NCBI GenBank assembly: GCA_026419805.1
Contig: JAOSLS010000056.1
Location: 54,835 to 118,834 of the forward strand
Origin: Ceratocystis colombiana
Lineage: Eukaryota > Ascomycota > Sordariomycetes > Microascales > Ceratocystidaceae
Reading direction: 5' to 3'
DNA length: 64,000 bases
Shown piece after piece: positions 42,096 through 55,065 of the stretch (position 1 is its first letter; each line of letters begins with the position of its first letter). A program made the translations under genes and the position numbers. The notes under the pieces are model-generated. The model ran no database searches and was not told where the DNA came from. It worked only from the letters and a program-made list of their open reading frames with translations.

Positions 42096-42532
42096 CTGTT
42101 GTATTTCTCACATGCTCATCATGGGACAGAACAGCTTATAAAGTGTTCCAGTAAATGGGGCAGCAGACGTTGGCAACAATACTTATTTTCAAATTCAAGT
42201 TAAAGATGACGTTTAGTTTAGTGTTTTGACATTGGATAGAGGCAGCTGATATCACCAACCATTATGCTCCGGCCTCGACTAGCCGCTATCTTCGGATCCA
42301 GGTAGATATAGTACAGCAAATATTTGATAGACGCCAGATCCCAGAATAAAACCTAATAGATACTAACCACAGTGCAAGAACATGAGAAATATAACAAGAA
42401 ACAAGAACTAGCAACAGAATCGAACATGTGAAAAAAAAATGAAAGAAAAAAAAAACGCACAAAAGCACTTTTTTTGCCTCACAAAAGAGCCCTTCTCTTC
42501 AACCCCCAGACAAATAGCCCCCCCTTCTCCAT
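42096..42532. other. 3' region of RRP5 and 5' flank of tRNA-Met
   Basis: Non-coding. Near 42186-42199 there is TTCAAATTCAAGTT, possibly a scrap of a SINE tail about 90 bp upstream of the tRNA, but too short to be sure. Rest unrecognised. Confidence 0.35.
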
Positions 42533-45500
42533 CTACTCCATCTCGACGTCCTCCTCAGCCCCCTTGCTCTTGCTCGCCTGCTTTGCCTTATATGCTAGCA
42601 CCCACGCCTTTGCCTTGGCCATGACCTTTTCTCTCCCCTTGGCATCCGACCGGGTCTCCCAATCGGCCCAGCGTTCAAACCACTTCTGTGCTGGTACAGG
42701 CTTGAGGCCCTTGGCCTTGGTGCGACGCTCGAACAGATCACGGATGGCCTGGACATCGGCCTTCTCGCCCTTATCCACAGCTGCCACAGCATGGGCCAAC
42801 TCTAGATCTAGCAGTTGACTCCACAGATCGCCCTTCTTGGGGTAGCTGTCGAGAATGCCAGCAAAGAAAGTACGGCCGCGTTCAACGTCGCCATGGGCCG
42901 AGCGGAACTCGAGCGCGGCAAATTTGACGGTCAGAGGGAGGTGCACACGTGTGTCCTTGAGGGCCTGTAGTGCGCGGCTGAGCAGGGCACGTGCCTTGTC
43001 GGGCCGGCCCAGAGTAGCATGCAGGAAATGGGCATAGTTGGTCCACACATCAGCCGATACAGCGCCAAACTTCTTGGACATGGCCTCAAAGATGGCCTCG
43101 GCCTGTTCGTAGCGCTGTGTTTGAATGTAAACTGAAGCCACGCGAGCGTGAATCTCCTGCTCGTCGTTGTACTGGCAGGCACGCTGGAAGACAGCCTCTA
43201 GACGGTCCTTGGTGCCGAACTCCGCTTCCAAATTGATGTAGCCTAGCCAGATGTTCATCTTGGCCATCTCCTCACGGACGTTGACCGTCTTGATGGCGCG
43301 CTCGGCAACGTCACGAGCCTTGGTAACGTCACCTAGCTGCAGTGGCAGGGCCATGTACTCGAGCCAGAGATCAGCATCGTCAGGGTTCTCGAGCAGCAGC
43401 TTCTCGTAGTCAGCGGCCGACTTGGGGCCATTGACATCCAGAGATGCCGTCTTATCAACCTGGATGCCTTTCTTCTTCTTAGACGCCTTCTTGGCTGCTG
43501 CGCCGACATCAGAATCGGAGTCGGACTCGGACTCGGCGAAGGGGTCGGCAGCCCAGTCGTACTTTTTAGAGCTAGACTGGGGGATAGTGGTATTCTCATC
43601 TTCACTATCATCCTCATCCTCGTCCTCATCCTCTTCATCGTCATCGTTTTCCTCTTCGTCGCCCTCAATTTCAGACACATCCTCGACGTCCTGGTCCTCC
43701 GTCTCAAGAGAAACTCCGCCCATTTCAATATCCTCATCATCGGAATCGTCACCCTCAAAGTACGAGGCCTTCATGCCGAAATTGACGCGCTTCTTGTCCA
43801 GGTTAATGCTGAGAATCTTGACCTTAACACGATCGCCCTCATTGTAGAGCTTGCGAGCATCGGCTACAGCCTGCTCAGCCATCTCACTGCGATGGCAAAG
43901 ACCACGCACGTGGTCAGAATTCTCAACTTCGACAAAGGCACCGTATTCCTCGACCTTGCGCACGTGGCCGGCCAAGACCATGCCCTTCTTCAAATCATGC
44001 CAGGACTTGGCAGGCACGTAGTTGGGCGATAGTACGGTTTCCTTCAAGCTCAGCTCGATGCGCTGACTTTCGGAATCGGCTGAGACCACGCGGCCACGGA
44101 CCAACTGGTCAATCTGGTAGGCAGCCTTCCAGTCCTTGACATATTTGTCTGACAGGTTGCTGATCTTGACACGTGCTGTGACGTTACCGCCTAACAATAC
44201 AAACAAGCCACCATCGGCAACGCTTTTGACAAAGCCACGTACAATATCACCAGTAGTTAGTTGATCAAAAGAGGTGATTTCGCGATCGGTAACAACAGAA
44301 CTGGAGCTGATAACGCGCGAAGCACGTGCTGACAAGCGCACACGCTTATTAGACACATCAACATCCACCACAGAAACGCGGACCAGGTCGTTCTTTTTAA
44401 AGTTATGAGGGCGCGCCTGATCAAAGTCGTCATGGAGGTCCGGTAGGTGAATAGGGCCTGAGACCTCTTCACTAAGCTTGACGAGCACCTGGCGATCTGA
44501 GACTTTGGTGACACGGCCAGGCAGGACGGCGCCAATCTGTAGAGAATCCCAAGTAACCTTTTTACGTTCGGCCTCGGAACGGACTGAGAGTCCAAGCAAC
44601 TTGCGTTCAACATTGACGGAAGTCACATTGACCATGAGAGCCATGCCGACAGGGAAGTTGAGGCGAATGTTGCTCAGCAAAGTCATGTCATCACTGAGGT
44701 CTACGGCAGCAATACGGCCACCGATATTAGGCGCTAGACTAACCCAGACACCATGCTTGTCGCTGTTGTTGACAAAGGCAAGGTGTTTGGAACCTGGCTT
44801 GATCTGGTCGAAGCTCAGGGGTTGTGGCTTTTCGGCGGCTAAGTCCGAAGGCCGGGCCGTCAGTTCTAGTACCTGGTGGGCCTTGTAACGGTGTGAGATT
44901 GGCAAATAGCTGTGGTTGCGGGCATCATGAACGCCTAGCACACGCACAGGAATGACATCACCCTTGCTGAGGTGAGCTAGGGGTGTTTTGACATTGGCAA
45001 TATCAGACAAGGAATCGTATAGCTGCGAAACATCAACACGTCCCTGGAGCTCAGAGCACTCCAGAACCTGGATATTGACCTGGGTGATCTTGACAGCAGT
45101 GATCTTGGCCTTGAGGAGCGTACCAAAGCCAAAATCGCCAGTAATTCCCTCAAATGTTGGCATGGCCATGTCATCGGCTTTGGGCTTCTGCTCTGTCTTG
45201 GTGCCGGCAATAACTACGACAGGACGACCCTGTTCAGCGTTGGCGGTGACCACTTCAACAGAAACAGACTGTAGCAGCTCGAAACCAAAGTTAGGCTCCT
45301 CACGGATCTCAGCCAGAATTCGTGACTTGGGCAACAGAGCAGAGGCCTTAGCGGCAAAGCGCACAAAGACAGCAGTAGATGTGATGTGGCCAACAAAGCC
45401 AGCTAGCGTGCTACCAACCTTGACTTGGGCTGTATCTTGCACCAGGTTTCCCTCCTTAGCAGCCTTGACAAGGCTAGGTTTTTGCGTGAGAGTAATAGCG

Positions 45501-48047
45501 CGGCGATGCTCGTGCTTTTCTAGCACAGTGAGGTCAGAGATGGACTGGCCAACGTGCAGCTTCTTGAGCATGGCGCGGTTCTTGGAGCTAGACTTGTCGG
45601 ACAGGTGACCCAGAGGCAGGAAAGCCTTAAGACCGGAGTCAGCTAGCTCCAAAACCACCATGTCCTCGGCCTTTTCCATGACCTTACCGCTAACGCTGTC
45701 GCCAATCTTGAGGTTCTTGAGCGCATTCTGCTTATCGATGCCAAAAGCTGACGGATCACGGCATGACACCACTAGACGACGCTTCTCCGGGTCAACATCT
45801 AGAATGTGCACACTGACGACTTGGCCAACACGGAAGTGCTCGCTAGGGTCCTTGATCAGAGCCTCGGACATCTGGGAAACGGGCAGAAAGCCGCGTAGGT
45901 TGCCGTAGAAGTGGATAAAAGCGCCATGCGGCATGAGCTTAGCGATGGTGCCAGGAATGCGTAGGCCAACAACAGCCTGGTCAAAAGTAGAAATAACAGG
46001 GGCATCGGAGTTGACCAGGGTCTTCTTCAGCGTCAACCTAAGCTTGCGAGACTGGAGATCCAGTGCCAACACACGGGCCTTAATAGAGACGCCAGGACGG
46101 AATTTCTTTTCGGGGTTCTGTAGCTCAACATCAGCCAGGTGCTTGGCGGCGATGAAGCCGACAATACCAGGACTAATCTTAGCAACCACGCCAGTAACGC
46201 CATCAGGGCCAACAGGCACATTTTCCACAGTGCAGTCAACAATAGCACCAATAGGCACATCTTCCATACGCAGGTACTGACGAGCCAGAACAGTAGGTTG
46301 TAATGATAGCTGGAACATACCATCCATGGCGTTGTAACTGGTAATGCGAGCCTTGTGCTTGGAGTCGATTTGATAGGGGCCGCTACTCTCAAAGAGCGCA
46401 TCAACCTTTTCATCAGCAACAGCCGAGATGTGAGCAAAGCCGCGGAATCCGGTTTGATCAATGTCCATGAACAAGCCCATTTCAGTCTCCACATGCTTAA
46501 CAACAGCCTCGTTGACAAATGACGATATGGGCAACGACTTAGTGGGCATGGAACCGCCAATCTTCTTGCATTCAAGAGAGAGAATGTGCGGCAAAAGCGA
46601 CACGCCAACCTTTTGTGCTGTAGTCGAGGGAAAGCTGTAGATAACCCGGGCCTTGATCTTAGAACCGACCTTGTGCTTAGACTCAAGATTGACCGATAGC
46701 GGGCCAACACCTGACTGAATTAGATCAGCTGTGGCATCCAATGAGCCCATGATCTTTCCATATAAGCCGCCCCATGTAGTGCCACCAATAAGCAGATCGA
46801 CAACAGTGCCAGGGACAAAGGTGTTGATAGTGGTAGCCTCGTGAGGCGTGTTTTTGACCGACGAGATCTTGGCCGCCTGAGTCGTCAGTTGGGCCACCTT
46901 GCCGGTCTTGCCAGTGACCTGACAGAACAAGACAGCCCCAGGCTGTAGGCGTTCTTCGGGAATCGACTTATCCAGCTCCTTGCGGGGCAGGAAGCCACGG
47001 ACGTCGTGGTTGGAAATTCCAAGGTCCATGATGCACCCCTTTTCCTCGAGACTCACGACTGAAGCCATGACCATAGAGTTAGGGACCAGATCATCGTGAG
47101 CCAGGCCAGCATTACAATCGGACGGTCTAAGCGAGAGGTCAATATGACGGCGGGACTTCCCAGCGCCATCATTAATCGACAAGACGGCGGCACGGACATA
47201 TTGGCCGACCGCAAAAAGCTGGTGCAAATCGACGTTCGCAGAGGAGCCATCAGAATCCCCGTTTTCGTCGTCATTGTCGTCGTCGCCATCGTCGTCGTCG
47301 TTTTCATCTGCATTGGCAGCAGCTTGAAGCCTCTGCGTTAGGGCGTCAGAGACATATGTGATAGATACAGTACCAGTAAGGTTGTTGGGTAGGTCGAGAG
47401 TAAGCGATAGCGGTTTAACTTCAGTGATCTGGGCGAGGATGAGGCTACCCTTGACGACTTTCTGTTATGAGAGAAGCGTTAGTAAAGTGGGTGCTGTTGA
47501 CCCTGGCGGGAGTGTGGTGGACGAAAAAGCCAGTAGCGCTGCAGTTGCTTGTGTACAGCAGACCCGTCTTTCTCGCATGGCATGCTCAACGTACCTTGAA
47601 GTTCAGAGCCTCAATCTTGACGGCATTCGGATCTTTGGGCAACTTGCCGTCAGCCTTGGCCCGCTTTGGGCCACGATCTTTCTTTGGTGCAATGGACTTT
47701 TTAGAACTATTCTCCAATAACTCGTCCTCTGCCAAAGCATCAGCCTTGGCTTCGAGGCCAATTCTCTTCTGCTCTAGTGGAGTTAACACACTGCCACCAC
47801 CACGTGGAAACAGCGGCTCCTCCTCTCGCAGGGAAGCGAGGATAGACTTGGCGGGGGCTGAGACGACTTCATTGGCCTTGTTTTTGAAGGCGTTGGTAGT
47901 CTTTTTGCCGGCGGCCGTAGAAGCAACCGCTGAAGCAGCTGCCGCGTTGACACGCTTCTTGGTTTGAGGAGATTTAGATGTCTTTGCGGACTTGGACGGA
48001 GGGTTAGCTCCAGCCCCGGGCGCCTCTTTGCGCTTAAGGGCGCTCAT
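42533..48047 (-). CDS. RRP5: rRNA biogenesis protein Rrp5
   Basis: Nucleolar U3-associated factor required for cleavage at A0-A2 and A3, so for both 18S and 5.8S/25S rRNA. Two minus-strand exons, 47595-48047 and 42533-47461 (intron 133 nt), encode 1793 residues, close to the yeast size of about 1730. A conserved N-terminal patch FPRGGGSVLTPLEQKRI is present. An Asp/Asn-rich insert at about 200-222 lies within the first S1 fold. A long series of S1 RNA-binding repeats runs to about residue 1380, for example VVKGSLILAQITEVKPLSLT and GMVLAGHVRKVEEYGAFVEV. A very acidic linker at about 1390-1450 precedes the C-terminal HAT/TPR repeats (about 1490-1780, DADLWLEYMALPLQLGD). The start at 48047 is preferred over an in-frame ATG 15 codons earlier because MSALKRK resembles other family starts. 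Confidence 0.96.
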
Positions 48048-51000
48048 AGTGAGCGGGTAGGCGTCAAGAGAATTAGATGATAAAGCGGACAAGTGTCGAT
48101 TTAGAAGGCCAGCAGCGAGACCATTGATTCAGGCAAAACTCGACTCGGCACTGCGAAAGGGGGTTGGATGGTTTATATTGGGAGATAGAGAAAGGCTGGC
48201 GTTGTTGATGATGTTTGTCTGGCTTGAAATTAGAATGGCATTGAAATGTGAGCGGCATCTAGAAGAACAGGACCCAAAACTTTTTTTTTCTGGGTCCAGA
48301 GAGATAAGATAAGCGCAGGTTAGTTGCCTTGGATTAGCCGATACAGTTTGCAACCTTTTAGTGGATCCTGAACAGCCAGTATAAAGATAGTTTTCACCGT
48401 GATCCTTCGACAGCATGACCAAAACACCACTGGTTACGTTTTTTTAAAACTTCCAACCAGGCAAGCTAAAGTTAGATATCCCTTTGGGGTTTAAACAGAG
48501 GCCTTAGGAAGCCATCAATGAGCTGTTCTAACAAACAGCAGTACACAGGGATAGCAACTACTCCAGGGGCTAATAGTAGGTGAAGCGCCATAAACTTTTT
48601 GAATTACAAAAAAGAGGCTTAACCTGCTTTATTAGCTCCGTTGCATCCACTACAGCGCATTTGTCACCAAGAAAGAGAACGAACATCCGGCTACGATGGT
48701 ATGATCAGATGATCAGAGTGTCATCGATGAAGTATTAGGATCAAGAGGTAATCGAGACACAAGAAAATTGGGAAAATTGAGACAACTCAGGTACATGAAC
48801 AAGGTAGCAAAAACCAGGAGCAATTCATGCCGGCATGGGTCAATACTAACGTCCTACACAGCTAGGATGATAGCAGCAGTTCATCACTGAACAAGCTGAC
48901 TTGGATGAGTAGACTTGTGTAACCAGCTCGCCCATAGTATCACAGCCTCTTTTGATTCAACTACATGCATGATGTCATGGGAAGCAAAACACATCCGCTA
49001 TCAAGAATTACGAAAAGCTGACAGGCGATATCAACAGCCGATAGAGGATGATTCGCCTTACATATTCAACGGCTTTTTCTATCATTACGCTCGTACGATT
49101 CAACGGAAAGAGGTCTCTGGTGACAGCACGCACACCAGTGTCTAGTTTCTCCGACTCTAGTGTACTCAACACCATCCTCCTAGTAATTTAATCAACACCA
49201 CAGAATAAAAATCTCTAGGTTTCTCGACAGTTATACAGCTATTAGCATGGCCGGCGTACTATTGCGAAGTTGAGTTAGTAGCCCCTGCTCAGTGAAAAGA
49301 TGGCGAATTTGCAGAGCCATTTCTCCTTGCTCTAGTCTCCCATGTATCAGAACCTCCTTCTCAACTCATAATCACGACAGGTTTATGCGGGCTCACGCCA
49401 GGAATTTCGAAGCAATGAACCATCTACTGTTAGAAACTTTTTCTTCATATTTGCTGTCTCGAGCATTGACATCACCCCCGCCCCCCGACCAAGCCATATT
49501 TTAAAGCATGCTCTGATACAAAACTATGCTAGCATCACGAAAGGAAAGGGCCATCCGCCGCTAAAACCTTTTTCACGATTCCTACTATGTACTTCAGCGA
49601 TAGAAGCTCACCGCACCCAGCGATAACTCGCGGCCAAAGGACGATTAGTCGCCGTTGCCTTTTGTTCTCATCCCCATCGCACTCTCCAGTACTAGAGCAC
49701 CTTTCTCGGCCTAGCTAATGTCAAGGCAACTTTATCCCGGCTCACTTCAGGAGCTCATAACTAAGGGATAATCAGCCGCCAGAGCCTTGGGCCTCGTCTC
49801 TACCGCACCATCGAGCACTAGAGTCGTCCCCTTGGCTTAGCCATTATCAGGGCGCGCAGGACAGATACTGTTGTCATAGAGGAAGAGGCTACCTTTTCAG
49901 CTCATGGAGTGATGGCACTTAGTTCCATGTGAATAGATATCTTCCTACTGATGGTCTAGGAATGTCTGGGTTATATCATATTCCCAAACACAGCCTACCT
50001 TTACCTAGATGAATCACCATTTTACTGCGAGGGGCACGTGGTCATGCACATTAGATAACACGAGACTGTTTTGGGGGAAGCCATAATTCAGCAAAACTCC
50101 AGCACCATCTCGTACGTGTTTCTTTTTTGCCTTGTCCCCAACTCTTGAAAAGTCGGTTTCTAGATGGCTTTGAGTCAAGATATGCAATAAGCCAAGTAAA
50201 GCCGTAGCAGACTCGAAAGCTTTGTATGTTTGTCTGAAATTAATGAGTCAAGCAGTGGCTACAGCTTTGGTATTAACCACTAGGCCCTTCAAGAAGGCCA
50301 CCTGTTGGGGCTAAGACTCTGCCATGTCTCTGATGTTTAGTACCCAGGTCTCTTGTACAGCATCCCAAAAGAGTAGTCAACTCTTCAAGGGGCGCTGCTT
50401 CCGCCTGCCGTTGTTGTATTATTGCCAGTTTTAATACATAACAGAATATTTTGGCCAGACCGCGTCGCAAGAAAGCATAGCCATGTCGATATTCAATCCC
50501 CCAGTAAGCTTCTTACAGATACTACCAAAGCCAGTCATACTAGCCAGAACAAGCCAAAGACCCGGCATGATGGCAATCATACTATAGAAAGGCAGCCAGT
50601 AGCAAGCAATCTCGAACATCTAGTTACGGTGAGAATCGTATTATTCAGCGCTTGTATCGCTGATGAAGCCAACCCCGTCACCGGGCCTTGATATTTCAGA
50701 CAGCTTCTCAACGATTTTAGGATGCCCTATTATCTTCTTCAAAGTCAACAGGCTAGAATAGACCACGAACGCCACCTCCATCCATAATTTAACAGTCAGC
50801 CACACGGTGATTCGGGCGCTTGATTTAGAGCATGTGTGCGGATAGAGACAAGGAAGAGAACTACCAGAGCAGACGAGTTTGTTTTGTCCTCAAGAGCAAC
50901 TGTGGATGTTAGAGATAACCTTTCCATTTACATTAAGCGCCATTGCCTTGTAGACCTTGGTGTTGCCATGAGATGCTCATAATACTATAAACAACGGTCG

Positions 51001-51437
51001 TGGCTAATGAGTCTTAAATTATTAGTCAATGTTAATCGCTAGCATATGTAGCCAAGTCCAGGCTCATCGTAACCCGTAACCCTTGTGGTGTCGATAACCC
51101 TTACTCTGGCTACTAGCCAGAAGCGCCTGTTAAGACCTTGTTTCAACACTATCGACAGCCCCTAAATCACAGGCAATGTTAGCGTTTGGAATGCAGGCAG
51201 AAATCACGTCCATTTATACGTAGACAGCATTCGTTATTTTATTCCTCTCTGCTCTCCTCTTCTCTTCTCTTCTCCTACCACTAGACGTCTTCTTGTCTCT
51301 TCCCATGCTTGTCATCTCTGACAATACCAAGCACTAATCATCGCCATTTTTCTTTCTCGCCCTCCCACTTTAACCCTTGTCGCTGCACCCAACCCTGTTT
51401 TCTTGTTGCGTCATTGTCTATTTGCTGCCCGTTCGCA
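48048..51437. other. 3.4-kb gene-free stretch
   Basis: No supported gene or tRNA. Around 49640-49890 two segments of about 125 bp are weakly similar (GCCTAGCTAATGTCAAGGC versus GCTTAGCCATTATCAGGGC), perhaps an old tandem duplication or decayed transposon. The part next to 51437 is CT-rich and must be the leader of the following gene; the part next to 48048 is upstream of RRP5. Confidence 0.4.
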
Positions 51438-54400
51438 ATGGTCAAAGCACAAGCACCACCAACAACACAGCCCCGGGCTGCCCCAAAACCTATCGACTCT
51501 CAAAACCCTCCTACAAACACACAAGATTCCGCCGAAAGCTCTAAACCTAGTAACAACTCCTCCATGACGGCATCGGGGCCTGTCGACACACTACCGCGGC
51601 GAGTAAGTACCTCTTTCTTGATGTCCCAGTGGTTCTATTCGCAAGTCATCATGTAAACACGGCCAAAAGAACGTAGACACTCGGCTGCGTCTGTTTGGCA
51701 TCTGGATCCGTGGGAGGAATCCACTCCGGCCTGGTGCATTGCATCACATTGCATTTACATTGCATAACCGAACTGTCGGCTGACTGCTCTCTCTCCAGGT
51801 GGCTAAGCGCCCAAGCTGGTACGGCTCATGGCCTCGCAAATCAGCCGCCTCTACCAAAGTTGTCTGTGAAACCATCCGTGGCGATACATTCCAGCCGCTA
51901 GAATCCTCGTCTTCTGCCAACTTGACACGGCTAGACGCTGTTATCAAGCGCGCAGCCAGTATTCAGAGCATCAACGCCACCGAGGCCCACACCGAGGCCC
52001 ACACCGAGGCCCACACCGACAGCCACCTCCCGCAACAGCAACTACAGCAACTACAGCAGAACAACAGTCGCCCATCTTCACTGCAAGAACAACCCGACCC
52101 GCCACTTTCAGCAAGCAGCATATCTACCAGGGAGCAAAACCCCCAGATGACAGCCACCGCCAGCCAACCAACTACAATAGAGACTCAAACGCCACTACCT
52201 TCAGCACCCCCTTTAGCTGAGACTGACGTTGAGCCTGCGATTCTCCCGGCATCCTCTACCTCTCAGCAAGGTACGGCAAAAAAAACTAGCACTGACCTCT
52301 CTTTTCAGAATGCCGAGTCTCCAGAAGCTGTGCAGCTGGAAGAGCCACGAGAAGAACCATCTGGAGACTTGCCTCAGCCGCCTTCGGGCTGGCTTAGTTG
52401 GCTAGTGCGACCTGCTGCCCCAATCGAAACCCCCAAGATGACAGGAGCTCGCGAGCCGACTCAGGAAACACTAGGACATGCGGTTCCAACACAAGATTCT
52501 GAGCCCACAAGTCATGAGCCACAGACTGAAGACTCATCTAACTCGCCACCATCACCGCAGTCAAACCCCAATGCCCATGTTTCCTATAACAGCAGCTCAT
52601 GGCTAGGGTATTGGTACGGAGGTTTTAGAGCTGCTGTTGCAGAAGATTCCAGTAAGGAAGCGCCCGATTCAACACAAAATCCGGCCCCAGAAACAAGTCA
52701 GCAAGAAAACCAACAAGAGAGCCGGCTAGAGCCCCAGGAGGACACCCCCATGTCTGGAGCGCCTCTATCTAACGATACGAGCAAATCGCTAGTCCCAGGC
52801 TTCCAAGAACCTTCAAAACTAGCTACAAGTGCTACCTGGGCATTCTGGTCTCGCCAGCCCCGGACGTCCGATACCCATCAAACAACAATTCAGTCCCAAC
52901 AAGGTGAGCTGGCTGTTATGGGTGAAGCATCTGAGGAAAGCCCGACGCCAGCTCTCGAGGTAGATGCACCAACAAAGCCAAAAAATGAAACTAACAAGCA
53001 ATCATTTACGCTTGGGGCCGCTACTGAAGCCTTGCCACTGCCAATGTTCCCAAGCAAGGACAAGAAGCGGCGTCGCGGTGGCCTAGGAGGTTCTTTGTCA
53101 GCTTCTCTCTCCTCATCCCCTTCCAAGTCTACAGTTACTACAGACCCTACTGGACGTTCGCTCAAGAGCCAGTCAGAGTCCAATCTTCGCCGCCAGGATG
53201 GGTCAGTGGGTAGTCTCGACTCTACTTCCAGCGACACTGCTGCCCCCTGTGAAGCCACAGCGAACCCTAACCTCCTCCTACCGTCCTTCAGTAGCACATA
53301 TAGCATCAAAGAGCCGCCCTCACTCATTTCACAAATCACCAACCTGATTCTCCGCTCTCATAAACACCCCCCCACCAAGCATGTCTTCCGATCCATCGAT
53401 CCCCCGGCCCGCCCTGTGCGTAAGGCTATTTCTATCGGTGTGCATGGGCTCTTCCCTGCCGCATACTTGCGGCCTATGGTGGGTCAGCCAACAGGCACAT
53501 CACTGCGCTTTGCGACCCTAGGCGCTGAGGCCATTGCAAGATGGACGGCAGCACATGGCTTTGCAGACTGTGATATCGAAAAGGTGGCATTAGAAGGAGA
53601 GGGGAAGATTGCTGAACGGGTAGAAAACCTATGGAAGTTGCTGCTGAACTGGCTGGACCAACTCAAAGAAGCTGATTTAATCTTGATTTCGTGCCACTCT
53701 CAAGGCGTGCCGGTAGGTATTATGCTGTTAGCTAGGTTGTTGGATCTCGGTGTGATTACATCGACTACACATATTAGTGTCTGTGCCATGGGTGAGCCAT
53801 TCCTTCCCTTGTCCATTTTTATTTCCCTTTTTCTTTGAGACTAACGGTATCTCTTTAGCCGGTGTTTGTCTAGGTCCGTTTCCCGACTACAAGTCTAGCA
53901 TGGGGATGCTCATGGGCTCTGCTGGTGAGCTATGGGAATTCTCCAACCCAGAGAGTGAAATCTCCCAGCGACTCGAGGCCGCGCTACGTAGTGTGCTGCA
54001 GTTCGGTGCTCGCATCACTTTCGTTGGCAGCATCGATGACCAGCTTGTCCCACTTGAAAGTGCCGTCTACTCGCCTGCCCAGCACCCACATATCTACCGC
54101 GCCGTATTTATCGACGGCCGGCTCCATGCACCCGACTTTATCGCCCACCTTGTCGGCTTCGCGCTCAAACTACGCAATCTCGGCGTCTCTGATCACGGGC
54201 TTATTCGCGAGCTCAGTGTGCCTCTTGCCGGCAGTTTGTACAGTGGCGAGGGACATTCACGTCTCTACTATGATGCCCGCGTCTACGACCTAGCATTGAC
54301 AAATGCCCTTGAAACCACCTCGGCTGTGCCCGGCACTTCGTGCTCTATCGGCCCACGCGGGTCACTGGCCCCAACAAACCCGTATACGCTGCCTTGGGTC

Positions 54401-54550
54401 ATGCGAGGCCTGCTCGAGGAGGACCTGGTCAAGACGCGCCTAGCTGAGGAAACACGTGTGCTACTGCAGCAGTTTCAGGCGTGGAAGCCGGCAACCAAGG
54501 CGCTCAAGGATGTCAAGTACCGTCTGGATGCGGTACGATCACGGCTATAG
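51438..54550 (+). CDS. Large fungal protein with alpha/beta-hydrolase-like C-terminus
   Basis: Exons 51438-51602, 51799-53791 and 53859-54550 (introns 196 and 67 nt), 949 residues. The first 500 residues are disordered and Ser/Pro/Gln/Glu-rich, with three 4-residue repeats (EAHT, 51980-52018). Four short tryptophan motifs punctuate this part: WYGSW (about 62), WLSWL (about 253), WLGYW (about 322) and WAFW (about 402). The folded C-terminal half starts near 520 (KHVFRSIDPPARPVRKAI, IGVHGLFPAAYLRP). It contains SCHSQGVPVGIMLLARLL (about 685), which resembles a serine-hydrolase nucleophile elbow, and later FVGSIDDQLVPLESAVY, where the Asp would suit a catalytic triad. I recall similar uncharacterised yeast and fungal proteins (YJR098C-like), but this is not verified. 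Enzyme activity is inferred only. Confidence 0.85.
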
Positions 54551-55065
54551 ATGAAAAAGAGAGGGGGAGAAGGGCAATTGGCTCTCAAGGATACACAGTA
54601 CGTATGTTGTTTTGTTTTGGGATATTTTAACATAGAAGGGCATAGCATAGCATAGCATAGCATAGCATAGAATAGCGTTAATATCGGCTTGTGGCGTTTT
54701 TCAGGCTGAGTTTTTTTTCTTTTTTCTTTTATACATGTTTCATTTCCAGGCTTTAGATCATTTAGTGTGTCTATATATACCCGGTTAGTTGATTTGGCCA
54801 TGGCGATGGCGATGGCTGTCTGTGAACATCTGGACTTTGTTCCTGGGTCATTCATTATCGGCTAATGTACAGCGGGCTCCAAGGCCCGAGGGTCTACAAT
54901 ACAGTTAGTTGGGAATTGCAATGCAACACTCCGCCCATCTATCTCTCTCCTTTCTTCGCTTTCTCAGCTCCCTCTATCTCCTCAAACTCTTCCATCTCAC
55001 CTGCCGGCTCCCTCTTCTTCTTCTTCTTCTTCTATCTATCTCCCCTCTCCTCTTCCTCCAAACTT
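54551..55065. other. Convergent 3' region with CATAG repeat
   Basis: Between the 3' ends of the hydrolase-like gene and MPP-alpha. Holds a CATAG pentamer array at 54641-54670 and CT-rich sequence with TTC units near 55015-55032. No gene seen. Confidence 0.45.
54641..54670. repeat. CATAG pentanucleotide microsatellite
   Basis: Four perfect CATAG units at 54651-54670 directly continued from the left line and preceded by an imperfect unit at 54641, located in the probable 3' UTR of the gene ending at 54550. Confidence 0.75.

Noticed and set aside
43422..43847. Plus-strand Ser-rich 141-codon frame inside RRP5
   Set aside because: It is the antisense of the acidic linker of RRP5.
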